From: Porticoccus sp963974675 | GTDB lineage: Bacteria > Pseudomonadota > Gammaproteobacteria > Pseudomonadales > Porticoccaceae | Reading direction: 5' to 3' | Length of the DNA: 64,000 nt | Assembly: GCA_963974675.1 (NCBI GenBank) | Contig: CAXBDQ010000006.1 | Span: 1 to 64,000, forward strand | Shown: piece by piece, positions 1-9,116 of the stretch | Position numbering within the stretch: the first letter of the stretch is position 1 | Layout of the letters: each line of letters opens with the position of its first letter | The notes under the pieces: model-generated | Told to the model about the DNA's origin: nothing | Seen by the model: the letters and a program-made list of their open reading frames with translations, nothing else | Database searches by the model: none | Program-made: the position numbers and the translations under genes

Positions 1-159
1 GGACTGGGTGTCGCCGTCGCCAATGCTCGTGAATTTGTGGTTCAAAATGCCCACTGGCAGACATCGACAAAGGGTGGCCACGGAGCAGTGCGGGAACTGG
101 CAGAAATGATCCTGCAAGCACAGAACAAGCTGGATTCAACGTTATCGGACTATCTCTAG
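1..159 (+). CDS. kdsC: 3-deoxy-D-manno-octulosonate 8-phosphate phosphatase, C-terminal end (partial)
   Basis: The window opens inside this gene; only the last 52 codons are present, reading in frame 1 to a TAG stop. The visible end carries the GGHGAVRE segment typical of the KdsC C-terminus, which in this HAD-family phosphatase reaches into the neighbouring subunit's active site (family knowledge). KdsC removes phosphate from KDO-8-phosphate in the cytosol to supply KDO for lipopolysaccharide. Its place just upstream of lptC-lptA-lptB is the usual gammaproteobacterial order and supports the call. The N-terminal catalytic aspartates are outside the window. Confidence 0.88.
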   Translation, partial: GLGVAVANAREFVVQNAHWQTSTKGGHGAVRELAEMILQAQNKLDSTLSDYL

Positions 160-190
160 AGATTAACCTTAGAACACGTGCACCTAAACT

Positions 191-760
191 ATGCGTAATA
201 TTTTACTGACAATCATGCTGCTGGGCTCTACCGGAATCTTTTTATTGTTCTGGCTGTCTCCGCCTGAAGCATTCCTTCAAAAACCTGCCAACGACACAGA
301 AGAGCTACCGAAAGCAGACAGTTATATGCTTAATATATCCAAGCTCGACTTTGGCAAAAAAGGCTCCAAAGCCTTTAGCCTTGAAGCCACAGAAGCACGC
401 CATTTCAGACGGAGCAACAAACTTGAGTTAGACCAACCAAAGCTCATATCCTACAACCAACAGCAATCCGATACCCCTTGGCATATGAACGCAGATAAAG
501 GCACTATCCTCAAAGGCGGTGAACACGCCACCTTCCAAGGTAATGTCTATGCATGGCAAGATCTAGAAAGTGGGGGGAAAAATGAACTTAGAACGGATAA
601 ACTAATCCTATTCCCCGACAAACATATTGCTGAGACTGATAGCAAAGTAACAATAACAACCCCACGAGGGGAAACAGTTGGTATCGGCATGTGGGCAGAC
701 CTGAATAGCGAACTGTTCAAGCTGCTTTCTAGGGTCAAAGGGGTCCACCATGTACAATAA
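191..760 (+). CDS. lptC: LPS export system protein LptC
   Basis: A 189-residue bitopic inner-membrane protein with one hydrophobic segment near residues 4-24, followed by a periplasmic beta-jellyroll of the LptC/DUF1239 type. LptC takes lipopolysaccharide from the LptB2FG transporter and hands it to LptA. The length matches the family (about 190). The gene starts 31 bases after kdsC, and its last 11 bases overlap lptA, which implies translational coupling. Sequence conservation in this family is low, so the call leans on length, topology and the kdsC-lptC-lptA-lptB order. No strong Shine-Dalgarno sequence precedes the ATG. Confidence 0.9.
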   Translation: MRNILLTIMLLGSTGIFLLFWLSPPEAFLQKPANDTEELPKADSYMLNISKLDFGKKGSKAFSLEATEARHFRRSNKLELDQPKLISYNQQQSDTPWHMNADKGTILKGGEHATFQGNVYAWQDLESGGKNELRTDKLILFPDKHIAETDSKVTITTPRGETVGIGMWADLNSELFKLLSRVKGVHHVQ

Positions 761-1253
761 ATCGATATTGCTACTGACAATTCTTTGTTGGTGCACAGTA
801 TCCAATGCGCTACCAAGCGATCGCCAGCAACCTATAAAAATCGAGTCTGATCGTGCAGAGCAGGACGAAAAAAAGGGCACGACGACCTATGAAGGCTCTG
901 TAATTGTCCAGCAAGGAACGATCAAAATTAATGCCGATAAGGTAACCGTGTTCAGCGACACCAACAAGGTGGATAGAATTGTCTGCGTAGGAAAACCGGC
1001 GCATTATCAACAACACCGAAACCCTCAAGATGGATTGGTGCTCGCCAGCGCAAACACTATTAAATACTTTCTTGTCGACGACAAAATAGCCTTGGTTAAA
1101 AATGCCAGCCTAGAGCAAAAAGGAACTGTCATCACAGGGGAACAAATTGACTACGATTTAAAAGCAGAAGTTGTTAAAGCCACAGCTGGACGCAACACAA
1201 AAAAACGTATTCAAATGGTTATTCCTCCCAGCAACCAGAAGGACACCGATTAA
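750..1253 (+). CDS. lptA: LPS transport periplasmic protein LptA
   Basis: A 167-residue periplasmic protein with an N-terminal signal peptide (hydrophobic residues about 5-20, likely cleaved after SNA), then an OstA/LptA jellyroll beginning with the typical PIKIESDRAE and YEGSVIVQQGT segments. LptA polymerises into the bridge that carries LPS from LptC to LptD. The ATG lies inside the end of lptC and is preceded by AGGGG at good spacing. Its stop overlaps the lptB start by one base (TAATG). Both overlaps point to a tightly coupled operon. Confidence 0.94.
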   Translation: MYNKSILLLTILCWCTVSNALPSDRQQPIKIESDRAEQDEKKGTTTYEGSVIVQQGTIKINADKVTVFSDTNKVDRIVCVGKPAHYQQHRNPQDGLVLASANTIKYFLVDDKIALVKNASLEQKGTVITGEQIDYDLKAEVVKATAGRNTKKRIQMVIPPSNQKDTD

Positions 1254-1978
1254 TGGCCGTACTCCGGGCCTCTCACCTTTCCAAGAGCTACAAAAAAAGA
1301 CCTGTTATTCGTGACGTCTCACTCACTGTTGAAAGTGGAGCTATCGTTGGTTTACTTGGACCAAATGGTGCAGGCAAAACAACCTGTTTCTACATGATTG
1401 TTGGCCTGGTTGCTCAGGATGGTGGAACCGTTTTTATTGATGACGAAGATATCACAACTTTGCCCATGCATGGCCGCGCCCGCAAGGGTATAGGCTACCT
1501 TCCCCAAGAAGCCTCCGTATTCCGAAAAATGTCGGTACAAAACAACATCTTGGCCATATTGGAAACTCGCAAAGATCTCAACGCCGCACAACGTAAAAAC
1601 AAAGTAGAACAACTATTACAAGAATTTCATCTCACACATATTCGAGATTCACAAGGCATTAGTCTTTCGGGCGGCGAGCGTCGCAGAGTAGAAATTGCAA
1701 GGGCCTTGGCCACAGAGCCCACCTTCATCCTCTTAGATGAACCTTTCGCCGGTGTTGACCCAATTTCAGTAAACGACATCAAACAAATTATTCGACATTT
1801 ACGAGACAAGGGGATAGGCGTACTCATTACTGACCATAATGTACGCGAGACACTAGACATTTGTGAGCATGCCTACATTGTCGGCGAAGGTAAGGTGATA
1901 GCAGAGGGGCAAGCCTCAGACATCATCACAAACCAGCAAGTTCGAGATATCTATTTGGGCGAAGACTTTGTGCTCTAA
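1253..1978 (+). CDS. lptB: LPS export ABC transporter ATP-binding protein LptB
   Basis: A complete 241-residue ABC ATPase that powers LPS extraction by LptB2FG at the inner membrane. Visible motifs in order: Walker A GPNGAGKTT (about residues 36-44), the Q-loop at YLPQEA, signature LSGGERRR, Walker B FILLDEPFAGVDP and the switch histidine in TDHNVRE. The early GPNGAGKTTCFYMIVGL stretch is characteristic of LptB rather than of generic branched-chain amino-acid ATPases. The start codon overlaps the lptA stop. After this gene there are about 160 bases before rpoN; I see no clear terminator there. Confidence 0.97.
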   Translation: MAVLRASHLSKSYKKRPVIRDVSLTVESGAIVGLLGPNGAGKTTCFYMIVGLVAQDGGTVFIDDEDITTLPMHGRARKGIGYLPQEASVFRKMSVQNNILAILETRKDLNAAQRKNKVEQLLQEFHLTHIRDSQGISLSGGERRRVEIARALATEPTFILLDEPFAGVDPISVNDIKQIIRHLRDKGIGVLITDHNVRETLDICEHAYIVGEGKVIAEGQASDIITNQQVRDIYLGEDFVL

Positions 1979-2140
1979 ATAAAAAATATCTAATGAAGCC
2001 CCCGCTATAACTCCGTGCCACACTCACAGATCAGAGGCCACCAAACAATGTGGGCATAAAAATTGCTTGTCACCTGCCTAGCACACAGTCTACACTTTCA
2101 TTGTAAGCATTAACCCTCTAAAGAGTAGTCGTATCTGTAC

Positions 2141-3619
2141 ATGAAAGTCAGCCTGCAACTGAAAATTGGTCAACAGTTAACCATGACTCCCCAGCTGCAA
2201 CAGGCAATCCGCCTCCTGCAGCTTTCGTCTCTTGATCTTCATCAGGAAATACAGCAAAACCTGTATGACAACCCCTTGCTGGAACTGACAGAAGAATCTG
2301 AAAACTCTCCAGAAAACACGCCGGAACATCAAGAAAATAATACCGAATCGCCACCACCCAAAGAAGCCGCAGATAACACGACTCAAGACCTCAACAGTGA
2401 AGACTGGGAAAGCAAAATTCCGCAAGATTTGCCCGTTGACGCCAACTGGGATGACATTTATCAACCTGTCAGTAGCGCAAAAAGCCCATCCTCAGAGACA
2501 ATGGACTTTGAAAATGTTCACCATGTCACCGAATCGCTTCAGGACCACCTGCTATGGCAGCTTAACCTGACACCTCTTTCGGCATTAGACCACCTTATTG
2601 CCGAAAATATTATTGATTCCATTGACAAAAATGGCATGTTAACCACCTCCCCAGAGGAAATCTGGGCATCTCTTGATGATGAAATCGAACTAGACGAAGT
2701 GGTTGCTGTTCTCCACCGAATTCAACAGTTTGACCCCTCTGGGGTCGGCGCTACCAATTTATCCGAATGTCTGCTGATCCAGCTCAATCAGTTTTCCCCC
2801 GAAACAGAACTTTTAGACGAAGCCCGGCAGCTGGTATCAAACCATTTAGACCTTGTAGGCCAGCGCGACTATCGACGACTTGAAAAACTCACAGGATACA
2901 CCCAGACCATCCTCGAAGCCGCGATAGCACTGATACAAACTCTTTCTCCCCACCCTGGAGAGGCTATTAGCGACGACAATGTGGAATATGTTGTTCCCGA
3001 CGCACGTGTCTGCAAAGTAAACGACCACTGGCAAGTATCTTTAAATCAAGACATCACACCAAAACTAAGCATTAATCAGCAGTACGCACAACTGATTAAA
3101 CGCGCCGATTCCAGCGAGGACAACACCTTCCTGAAAACCCACCTACAGGAAGCCAAGTGGTTTCTTAGGAGTATTGAAAGCCGCAACGACACGCTTTTGC
3201 GGGTCTCATCCTGCATTGTGGAACTACAGCAAGGGTTTCTAGAGCAAGGGCCTGAGGCAATGCGCCCTATGGTATTGGCAGACATCGCTGAGCGACTGGA
3301 ACTCCACGAATCTACCATTTCCAGAGTGACCACCCAAAAATATATTGATACACCACAAGGCGTCTTCGAATTAAAATATTTTTTCTCCAGTCATGTGTCA
3401 ACAACCAGCGGCGGAGAGTGTTCATCTACGGCTATTCGCGCTATCCTAAAGAAGATGATTAGTGCAGAAAACCTAGCCAAACCTCTTAGCGACAATAAGC
3501 TAACCTCATTACTTCAGGACATGGGCATTCAGGTCGCACGACGAACTGTTGCAAAATACCGGGAGGGCATGGGCATACCATCCTCTAGCGAACGAAAACG
3601 TTTCAAGCATAATATTTAA
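2141..3619 (+). CDS. rpoN: RNA polymerase sigma-54 factor
   Basis: A 492-residue sigma-54 factor, which directs RNA polymerase to -24/-12 promoters and needs an AAA+ activator to open DNA. Region I (residues about 1-50) is the Gln/Leu-rich activator-response segment beginning LKIGQQLTMTPQLQQAIRLL. An acidic region II follows (about 50-125), then the core-binding domain. The C-terminal RpoN box ARRTVAKYRE (residues 466-475), which reads the -24 element, is intact. Three candidate sigma-54 promoters (for glnA, glnLG and amtB) lie in this window. The hpf-ptsN-rapZ-ptsO genes follow in the conserved order. Confidence 0.98.
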   Translation: MKVSLQLKIGQQLTMTPQLQQAIRLLQLSSLDLHQEIQQNLYDNPLLELTEESENSPENTPEHQENNTESPPPKEAADNTTQDLNSEDWESKIPQDLPVDANWDDIYQPVSSAKSPSSETMDFENVHHVTESLQDHLLWQLNLTPLSALDHLIAENIIDSIDKNGMLTTSPEEIWASLDDEIELDEVVAVLHRIQQFDPSGVGATNLSECLLIQLNQFSPETELLDEARQLVSNHLDLVGQRDYRRLEKLTGYTQTILEAAIALIQTLSPHPGEAISDDNVEYVVPDARVCKVNDHWQVSLNQDITPKLSINQQYAQLIKRADSSEDNTFLKTHLQEAKWFLRSIESRNDTLLRVSSCIVELQQGFLEQGPEAMRPMVLADIAERLELHESTISRVTTQKYIDTPQGVFELKYFFSSHVSTTSGGECSSTAIRAILKKMISAENLAKPLSDNKLTSLLQDMGIQVARRTVAKYREGMGIPSSSERKRFKHNI

Positions 3620-3642
3620 TCAACACAACTAAGGAGTACCGC

Positions 3643-3930
3643 ATGCAACTCAATATCAGCGGACATCACCTCGAAATTACAGACCCCATCAAAGAATACG
3701 TGACAGTCAAACTGTCAAAATTAGAACGCCATCATGACCGAATTACCAGCACTAACGTCATTCTTTCTGTGGACAAGCTTGCTCAAAAAGCCGAAGCCAC
3801 TGTTCATGTGAGCGGCGGGGAATTTTTTGCTAATTCTGAACATGACGATCTCTATGCAGCCATCGACATGCTGGCCGACAAACTGGATCGCCAGCTTATC
3901 AAACACAAGGAAAAAACTCGCGGTAGATAA
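3643..3930 (+). CDS. hpf: ribosome hibernation promoting factor, short form
   Basis: A 95-residue protein of the HPF/YfiA (S30AE) family, starting MQLNISGHHLEIT and preceded by a strong AAGGAG. It binds the decoding centre of idle 30S subunits and promotes formation of inactive 100S ribosomes in stationary phase (family role). The length shows the short form without the C-terminal dimerisation domain, as in other gammaproteobacteria. It lies 23 bases after rpoN and 6 bases before ptsN, so it is part of the rpoN operon. Confidence 0.95.
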   Translation: MQLNISGHHLEITDPIKEYVTVKLSKLERHHDRITSTNVILSVDKLAQKAEATVHVSGGEFFANSEHDDLYAAIDMLADKLDRQLIKHKEKTRGR

Positions 3931-3936
3931 TGATTT

Positions 3937-4392
3937 ATGAAACTGATTGATATACTTACCCTCGAAAACACCGCACTGAATGTGCCCGGGGGTAGCAAAA
4001 AAAGAGTACTGGAAAACCTTTCTCATTTTCTAGCCGACCGCTCGACAGAAATTGACTCTGACGAGCTTTATCAAGGACTTCTGGCTCGCGAGAGGCTTGG
4101 CAGCACCGGGATTGGGGAAGGCGTCGCCATACCTCATTGCCGGATGGCCAGCTGCAGCAAAATCACCGGGGCATTTCTAAAGCTGGAGGACCCTGTAGAC
4201 TTTGATGCTATTGATAATGTACCAGTGGATCTGGTCTTCGCTTTAATCGTCCCAGAAGAACAAAACGACGAACACCTTCAAGTTCTTTCTACTATCGCAG
4301 AGCTACTACAAGAAGAAGAAATTCGCGCTGAACTAAGGCGTGCTCCCTCGGCAGAGCAGCTCTATCGCACCGCCACCAACTCTAAAGACTGA
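3937..4392 (+). CDS. ptsN: nitrogen PTS enzyme IIA (EIIA-Ntr)
   Basis: A 151-residue PTS EIIA domain of the fructose/mannitol type. The phosphorylated histidine is H67 in GEGVAIPHCR. EIIA-Ntr is the terminal acceptor of the PtsP-NPr-PtsN phosphorelay, which regulates potassium and nitrogen physiology rather than sugar transport; there is no EIIB or EIIC partner here, in keeping with that. The gene follows hpf by 6 bases and precedes rapZ by 11. Its NPr partner is ptsO, two genes downstream. Confidence 0.96.
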   Translation: MKLIDILTLENTALNVPGGSKKRVLENLSHFLADRSTEIDSDELYQGLLARERLGSTGIGEGVAIPHCRMASCSKITGAFLKLEDPVDFDAIDNVPVDLVFALIVPEEQNDEHLQVLSTIAELLQEEEIRAELRRAPSAEQLYRTATNSKD

Positions 4393-4403
4393 GGTGTGCA
4401 ACG

Positions 4404-5264
4404 ATGCGATTAATAGTAATCAGTGGACGCTCCGGCTCAGGTAAAAGTACAGCACTTAATATGCTGGAAGATGCAGGATTCACCTGCATCGACAACCTGC
4501 CAGCAGGGCTACTTACAGGCTTGTTCGAGCAGGCATCAGATAATAATGACAGCCACTGGCTTAACAAAATTGCCGTCGGCATCGATGCGAGAAGCCTAAC
4601 CAGCGATCTAAACCGGCTACCTGAGATTCTCCATGAACTTAAAGCTTCAGGCGTTGAATACGAAGTTGTATTCCTCGATGCCATCAGTGATGTACTCATT
4701 CAACGCTTCAGCGAGACCCGTCGAAAACATCCACTCAGCTCACATCAAATCGACATCAAAGAAGCTATAGCGCTGGAAACAGAGCTTCTCGACTCTATTG
4801 CCTCAATAGCCAACCGAAGAATCGACACCAGTAATATGACACTCCACCAACTGAGAGATGTCATCAAAAAACAACTGGTACCCGATCATGAAGGCGAAAT
4901 GGCTATTCTGTTTGAATCATTTGCCTTCAAACGCGGCGTTCCCATTGATGCTGATTTTGTTTTTGATGTGCGCTGCCTACCAAATCCATACTGGAACCCA
5001 GAACTACGTACCTTCAACGGTAATGATCAACCGGTTATCGAATTCCTTGAACTAGAATCCGAGGTGACAGAAATGCTCTCTGGCATCAGCCATTTTTTGA
5101 CCCGATGGCTACCCCAATTTCAAGCCAACAATCGCAGCTACGTTACCATTGCCATTGGCTGTACCGGCGGCCAACACCGTTCTGTCTATATTAGCAACAT
5201 GCTAGAGAAACACTTCAGTCTGAAATACAGCAATACTCAGACAAGACACAGGGAACTAAGCTAA
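4404..5264 (+). CDS. rapZ: RNase adapter protein RapZ
   Basis: A 286-residue protein with an N-terminal P-loop NTPase domain (Walker A GRSGSGKST at residues 8-16) and a C-terminal domain with the conserved GCTGGQHRSVY segment. In Enterobacteria RapZ delivers the small RNA GlmZ to RNase E and so controls glucosamine-6-phosphate synthase; in other lineages the same protein is annotated as a nucleotide-binding YvcJ homologue. Which role applies here cannot be seen from the sequence. The start is supported by GAGGTG seven bases upstream. It sits between ptsN and ptsO as usual. Confidence 0.95.
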   Translation: MRLIVISGRSGSGKSTALNMLEDAGFTCIDNLPAGLLTGLFEQASDNNDSHWLNKIAVGIDARSLTSDLNRLPEILHELKASGVEYEVVFLDAISDVLIQRFSETRRKHPLSSHQIDIKEAIALETELLDSIASIANRRIDTSNMTLHQLRDVIKKQLVPDHEGEMAILFESFAFKRGVPIDADFVFDVRCLPNPYWNPELRTFNGNDQPVIEFLELESEVTEMLSGISHFLTRWLPQFQANNRSYVTIAIGCTGGQHRSVYISNMLEKHFSLKYSNTQTRHRELS

Positions 5265-5293
5265 GCTAATATGAAGACCACCGGAAAGCCCCT

Positions 5294-5575
5294 ATGTCGT
5301 TAGAGATAACTGTACAGTTCACCATCATTAACAAGCTTGGACTCCATGCTCGAGCTGCGGCTAAACTGGCATCCACTGCCGGAAAATATGGCTGCACAAT
5401 TAAAACAGGCCCAACCCCTAACAAAATGGTGGATGCAAAAAGTGTCATGTCCTTAATGCTGCTTGCCGCAAGCCAAGGCACCGTTTTACATTTTTACTTC
5501 GAAGGCAACGATGCCGAAAGAGCCCATCGAGATATAGAGCTGTTACTCGCCAACCGATTTGATGAAGAGCAGTAA
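5294..5575 (+). CDS. ptsO: phosphocarrier protein NPr (HPr family)
   Basis: A 93-residue HPr-fold phosphocarrier. The active histidine is H18 in GLHARAAAKL, followed by the conserved regulatory-serine region around DAKSVMSLM. NPr passes phosphate from the PtsP enzyme (not in this window) to PtsN. Its position 29 bases after rapZ closes the classic rpoN-hpf-ptsN-rapZ-ptsO group, which distinguishes it from the sugar-PTS HPr. Confidence 0.94.
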   Translation: MSLEITVQFTIINKLGLHARAAAKLASTAGKYGCTIKTGPTPNKMVDAKSVMSLMLLAASQGTVLHFYFEGNDAERAHRDIELLLANRFDEEQ

Positions 5576-5702
5576 CCACACCCAACACTTTTCTCAAAAC
5601 AAGCAAACAATCTCTGCTCGCAATCTGAAAACCCTATATGTTTTAAGCTCTCACCTATAAACTAACGTTAACCCTATAACGCTAGCCAGGAACACCTTTC
5701 CC

Positions 5703-7061
5703 ATGTCGGGACACAACAAAAAAGTCAGCCACCTATCACAGCTTGCCAGCGTTAACGAGCTGATGGACTCCAAGAATGTGCGTCTTCTACAGCACATGCT
5801 GAATAATTTGACGCCTGCCGACATTGCCGACCAAATCGAATCCGCACCGCCCAAAGCTCGCCGGGTACTGTGGGATTTGGTCAACAAAGAATTTGAAGGT
5901 GAAGTCATAGGTGAACTCAGTGAAGAACTGAGTGGCGAAATCCTCAACGATATGGAAAGCCACGAGGTTGCCTCTCTGACAGAAGGCCTCGACCCCGATG
6001 ATATAGCCGACATCCTTCAACAACTGCCTGAAAAAGTCATTCCAGAAGTATTGCAGGCAATGAGTATTCAGGATCGCCAGCGAGTTGAAACAGTTCTCAC
6101 CTACAAAGAGGACACGGCTGGCGGCCTAATGAATACGGACACCATTACCGTTCGGCCAGACATGACCCTCGATGTCGTTTTGCGCTATCTGCGTCGTCAC
6201 GAGGAGTTGCCAAAGACCACTGACAGCATCTTCGTGGTCAACCGAGAAGATACCTTTTTGGGCATTTTACCCTTGGGGAAACTACTAACATCTAGCCCCA
6301 ATATTACAGCCCGAGAAATCATGATCACCAAGGTTGAGGCCATTCCTGCCGACATGCCAGACTCGGAAGTAGCTCACCTTTTTGAAAAACATGACTGGGT
6401 TTCTGCTCCGGTCGTCAATAACGACCAAAAGCTTTTAGGGCGCATCACCATTGATGATGTCGTCGACGTCATCATGGAGGATGCCGACCACTCCTTACTC
6501 AGTATGGCAGGGTTAAGCGATGTAGAGGAAACTTTTGCCTCTGTTAGCCGAACGACTCCACGCAGAGCTGTTTGGCTTGGGGTTAATCTAATGACGGCCA
6601 TACTAGCATCCGCCGTTATTAATATTTTTGAAGCCACCATCGACAAAGTCGTAGCCCTTGCCATATTAATGCCGATTGTAGCCAGCATGGGCGGCGTGGC
6701 GGGCAGCCAAACGCTAACCGTCGTTATTCGCGGCATGGCGCTGGGGCAAATTAGCCGCAGCAATCTCGGCTGGTTACTTAGCAAGGAATTCGCCGTAGGG
6801 GCCATCAACGGCATGCTGTGGGCATCCGTTATGGGCTGCGTGGCGGCCCTATGGTTCAAGGATCCGCTCATCGCGGTCATCATTGCGGCAGCAATGATGA
6901 TCAATCTGATCGCCGCCGCATTAGCAGGAGCAGCACTCCCGGTTATCCTCAAAGCATGCAAAATTGATCCGGCACTAGCGGGCAGCGTTGCGCTAACAAC
7001 AATTACTGACGTGGTCGGCTTTTTGTCTTTTCTCGGGCTCGCCACAATATTTTATGGTTAA
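5703..7061 (+). CDS. mgtE: magnesium transporter MgtE
   Basis: A 452-residue Mg2+ channel/transporter. Layout: cytosolic N-domain of superhelical repeats (about residues 20-130), two CBS domains (about 135-255, with DDVVDVIMEDAD at the end of the second), a connecting helix, then five transmembrane helices from about residue 285 to the end. The segments VASMGGVAGSQ and SVALTTITDVVGF match the MgtE pore region. In the family the cytosolic domains sense Mg2+ and close the pore. AGGAA precedes the ATG. The gap of about 130 bases after ptsO could hold its own promoter. Confidence 0.96.
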   Translation: MSGHNKKVSHLSQLASVNELMDSKNVRLLQHMLNNLTPADIADQIESAPPKARRVLWDLVNKEFEGEVIGELSEELSGEILNDMESHEVASLTEGLDPDDIADILQQLPEKVIPEVLQAMSIQDRQRVETVLTYKEDTAGGLMNTDTITVRPDMTLDVVLRYLRRHEELPKTTDSIFVVNREDTFLGILPLGKLLTSSPNITAREIMITKVEAIPADMPDSEVAHLFEKHDWVSAPVVNNDQKLLGRITIDDVVDVIMEDADHSLLSMAGLSDVEETFASVSRTTPRRAVWLGVNLMTAILASAVINIFEATIDKVVALAILMPIVASMGGVAGSQTLTVVIRGMALGQISRSNLGWLLSKEFAVGAINGMLWASVMGCVAALWFKDPLIAVIIAAAMMINLIAAALAGAALPVILKACKIDPALAGSVALTTITDVVGFLSFLGLATIFYG

Positions 7062-7067
7062 TCACAT

Positions 7068-7583
7068 ATGATCGATGAGCACTTGACAGAAAATGACACT
7101 GGTGAAGATCCACCCAAGAGTAAGTCAGCCCTTAAAAGAGAGATGACTGAGCTGCAGAAAATTGGCGAAGAACTGGTAAACCTGCCATCAGCCAAGCTGG
7201 CCAAAATTCCCATGCCTGAACTACTCGAAGATGCGGTAAGACTAGCCAGGCGCCTCAAAAACCGCGAAGGCAAGCGTCGCCAAATGCAATACATTGGCAA
7301 AATAATGAGGACGGTTGATAGCACCGCCATTCAACAACAACTTGAAAGTTTTCATCACCAGAGCCAAAGCTTCCGTCAAGAGCTTCACCGACTGGAGCAA
7401 TGGCGAGATCGCCTCGTCGAAGAGGGCGATCTCGCCATCAGCGAACTGCTGCTAAAATCACCTGAATTAGATCGACAACATTTGCGCCAGCTGATTCGAC
7501 AAGCCAATAAAGAGGCATCACAAAATAAGCCCCCCGCCGCCAGTCGAAAAATTTTTCAATACTTACGAGAAAGCAGTGAATAG
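7068..7583 (+). CDS. darP: ribosome biogenesis factor DarP (YjgA family)
   Basis: A 171-residue, highly charged all-helical protein of the YjgA/DUF615 family, recognisable from PKSKSALKREMTELQKIGEE near the N-terminus and the RQYIGK-like segment (RRQMQYIGKIMR) in the middle. In E. coli YjgA/DarP associates with late 50S assembly intermediates. It begins 6 bases after mgtE and probably shares its transcript. The gene converges on pip with only 17 bases between the stops. Confidence 0.93.
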   Translation: MIDEHLTENDTGEDPPKSKSALKREMTELQKIGEELVNLPSAKLAKIPMPELLEDAVRLARRLKNREGKRRQMQYIGKIMRTVDSTAIQQQLESFHHQSQSFRQELHRLEQWRDRLVEEGDLAISELLLKSPELDRQHLRQLIRQANKEASQNKPPAASRKIFQYLRESSE

Positions 7584-7600
7584 TCTTTCTACTTTAATCC

Positions 7601-8560
7601 TTATGAAACACTGGCCAAAGTAGACAACATATCATCCGTCGCCTGCACTAACGCGGCCAATGTCCCCGGCTCAGAAGAAGCATGCCCTGCGTCACGAATA
7701 ACACGCAACACCGAACCCGGCCACGCACGGTGCAAGTCGAAGGCCTGCCCTACAGGGCAAACCATATCGTAGCGACCATGGATAATCACTCCGGGAATTC
7801 CTTCTAAAACGCCCATGTGTGACAAGATCTCACGACCATTCAGGAAAGCGCCATGCTTAAAATAATGCGCCTCAATACGAGCCATTGCCAAAGCGGTGTG
7901 GGGACTACCTAGATGCTCAACCAAGTCTGGGTTTGGGTGCAGGCTGGCGCACCGCCCCTCCCACACAGACCAAGCCTTAGCGGCAGCCATACGAATCAGC
8001 TCATCACCTCCCGCCAACCTCCGATAATACGCGGAAAGTAAATCACCCCGCTCAGCCAAGGGAATCGGCATAAGATAATCTTGCCAATAATCGGGAAACA
8101 CATGACTGGCACCCTCTTGGTAAAACCACTGAACATCCTGCTGACGGCAAAGAAAAATACCCCGCAAAATCATACCCATAACGTTATCGGGATAAGCTTG
8201 CGCATAAACCAAGCTTAAAGTTGACCCCCAGGATCCACCAAAAAGCATCCACTTATCCACCGCCATAAGCTCACGCACTTTCTCCATATCATCCAACAAG
8301 CTGTCGGTGTTGTTGGCAGTTAACTCTGCATGGGGTAAAGATCGACCACTGCCTCGCTGATCAAAAAGAATGATTCGGTATTTTTCTGGATCAAAAAAAC
8401 GACGATCATTTTCCGTACAGCCACCCCCAGGCCCGCCATGAACGAACAACACAGGAGTGCCTTTAGGGTTACCGGCTTCTTCTACGTAAAGCCTATGAAT
8501 TCTATCGACAACCAGCTCATGAGTAGCATAGGGTTTGATGCGAGGGTAAAAGGTTCTCAT
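7601..8560 (-). CDS. pip: proline iminopeptidase (alpha/beta hydrolase)
   Basis: A 319-residue cytosolic serine peptidase that removes N-terminal proline from peptides. The oxyanion-loop motif HGGPGGG (residues 41-47) and nucleophile elbow GGSWGS with Ser110 are both present, as is the DQRGSGRS segment typical of family S33 prolyl aminopeptidases. The late catalytic histidine lies in DAGHASSEPG. Length agrees with the family (310-320). It stands alone, converging with darP. Confidence 0.95.
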   Translation of the reverse strand: MRTFYPRIKPYATHELVVDRIHRLYVEEAGNPKGTPVLFVHGGPGGGCTENDRRFFDPEKYRIILFDQRGSGRSLPHAELTANNTDSLLDDMEKVRELMAVDKWMLFGGSWGSTLSLVYAQAYPDNVMGMILRGIFLCRQQDVQWFYQEGASHVFPDYWQDYLMPIPLAERGDLLSAYYRRLAGGDELIRMAAAKAWSVWEGRCASLHPNPDLVEHLGSPHTALAMARIEAHYFKHGAFLNGREILSHMGVLEGIPGVIIHGRYDMVCPVGQAFDLHRAWPGSVLRVIRDAGHASSEPGTLAALVQATDDMLSTLASVS

Positions 8561-9116
8561 TCACGATTCCTTCAAAGCCATGTCATAAAACAGATGGGCA
8601 TACAAGAAGCATCCCGAGCATCTCAGATACGCCACCTTTAACCCTATTCCAGCTTCACCACAAACGCAATTATCCCGTTTGCACATGTACCTGCTTTACC
8701 AGTACGGTATCGATTAGGGCAACTCTGTTTCAACATCAACAAGATATTTGAATTTCTAATACAGGGAAAGTGCGTAAGAGGGATTTATCCAGATCATCAT
8801 ACTAAGAAAACGTGAAAACTACCGAATGGCTTATGCTCACTTTTCATCCGAAAAAGTCGCGCCGGCGGGTCAAAAGATATTGAAGAATGAGCGAAGGGTT
8901 AAGACATTGTGCGCAATAAAATAGAAATAGAAACTACGAAGACTAACGCTCAAAATTTTTTAGCACTACAGCAACAACTAAAGCGTATCGATTTTTTGGT
9001 AAGACCATCGGTTATGTCTGTCTGCCTATCAAGAGAATGCCAGAATTAAATCCAGCATTCCCTTTTACAAACTAACGACTAGGCAAAAGTTCTGGCCATC
9101 AACCCTAGAAAAGGTC
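8561..9116. other. intergenic region without a recognisable gene
   Basis: About 556 bases between pip and typA, both on the minus strand. Only short open frames occur (the longest I followed is 32 codons), with no family resemblance and no tRNA-like fold. A hairpin with arms GAATGC at 9035-9040 and 9055-9060 lies about 55 bases beyond the typA stop and may end typA transcription. The region next to 8561 should hold the pip promoter. It is AT-richer than its neighbours and may be eroded sequence. Confidence 0.5.

Noticed and set aside
5308..5319. 12-bp palindrome AACTGTACAGTT
   Set aside because: It lies inside the ptsO coding sequence and does not fit the LexA pattern CTGT-N8-ACAG; likely chance.
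6374..7045. A 223-codon open frame antisense to mgtE
   Set aside because: It lies wholly opposite the well-supported transmembrane part of MgtE, has low-complexity Ala/Ser/Thr composition and no family resemblance; an antisense shadow.
8826..8924. Short open frame of 32 codons in the gap between pip and typA
   Set aside because: Too short, no clear ribosome site, no resemblance to a known small protein; the surrounding gap shows no coding character.
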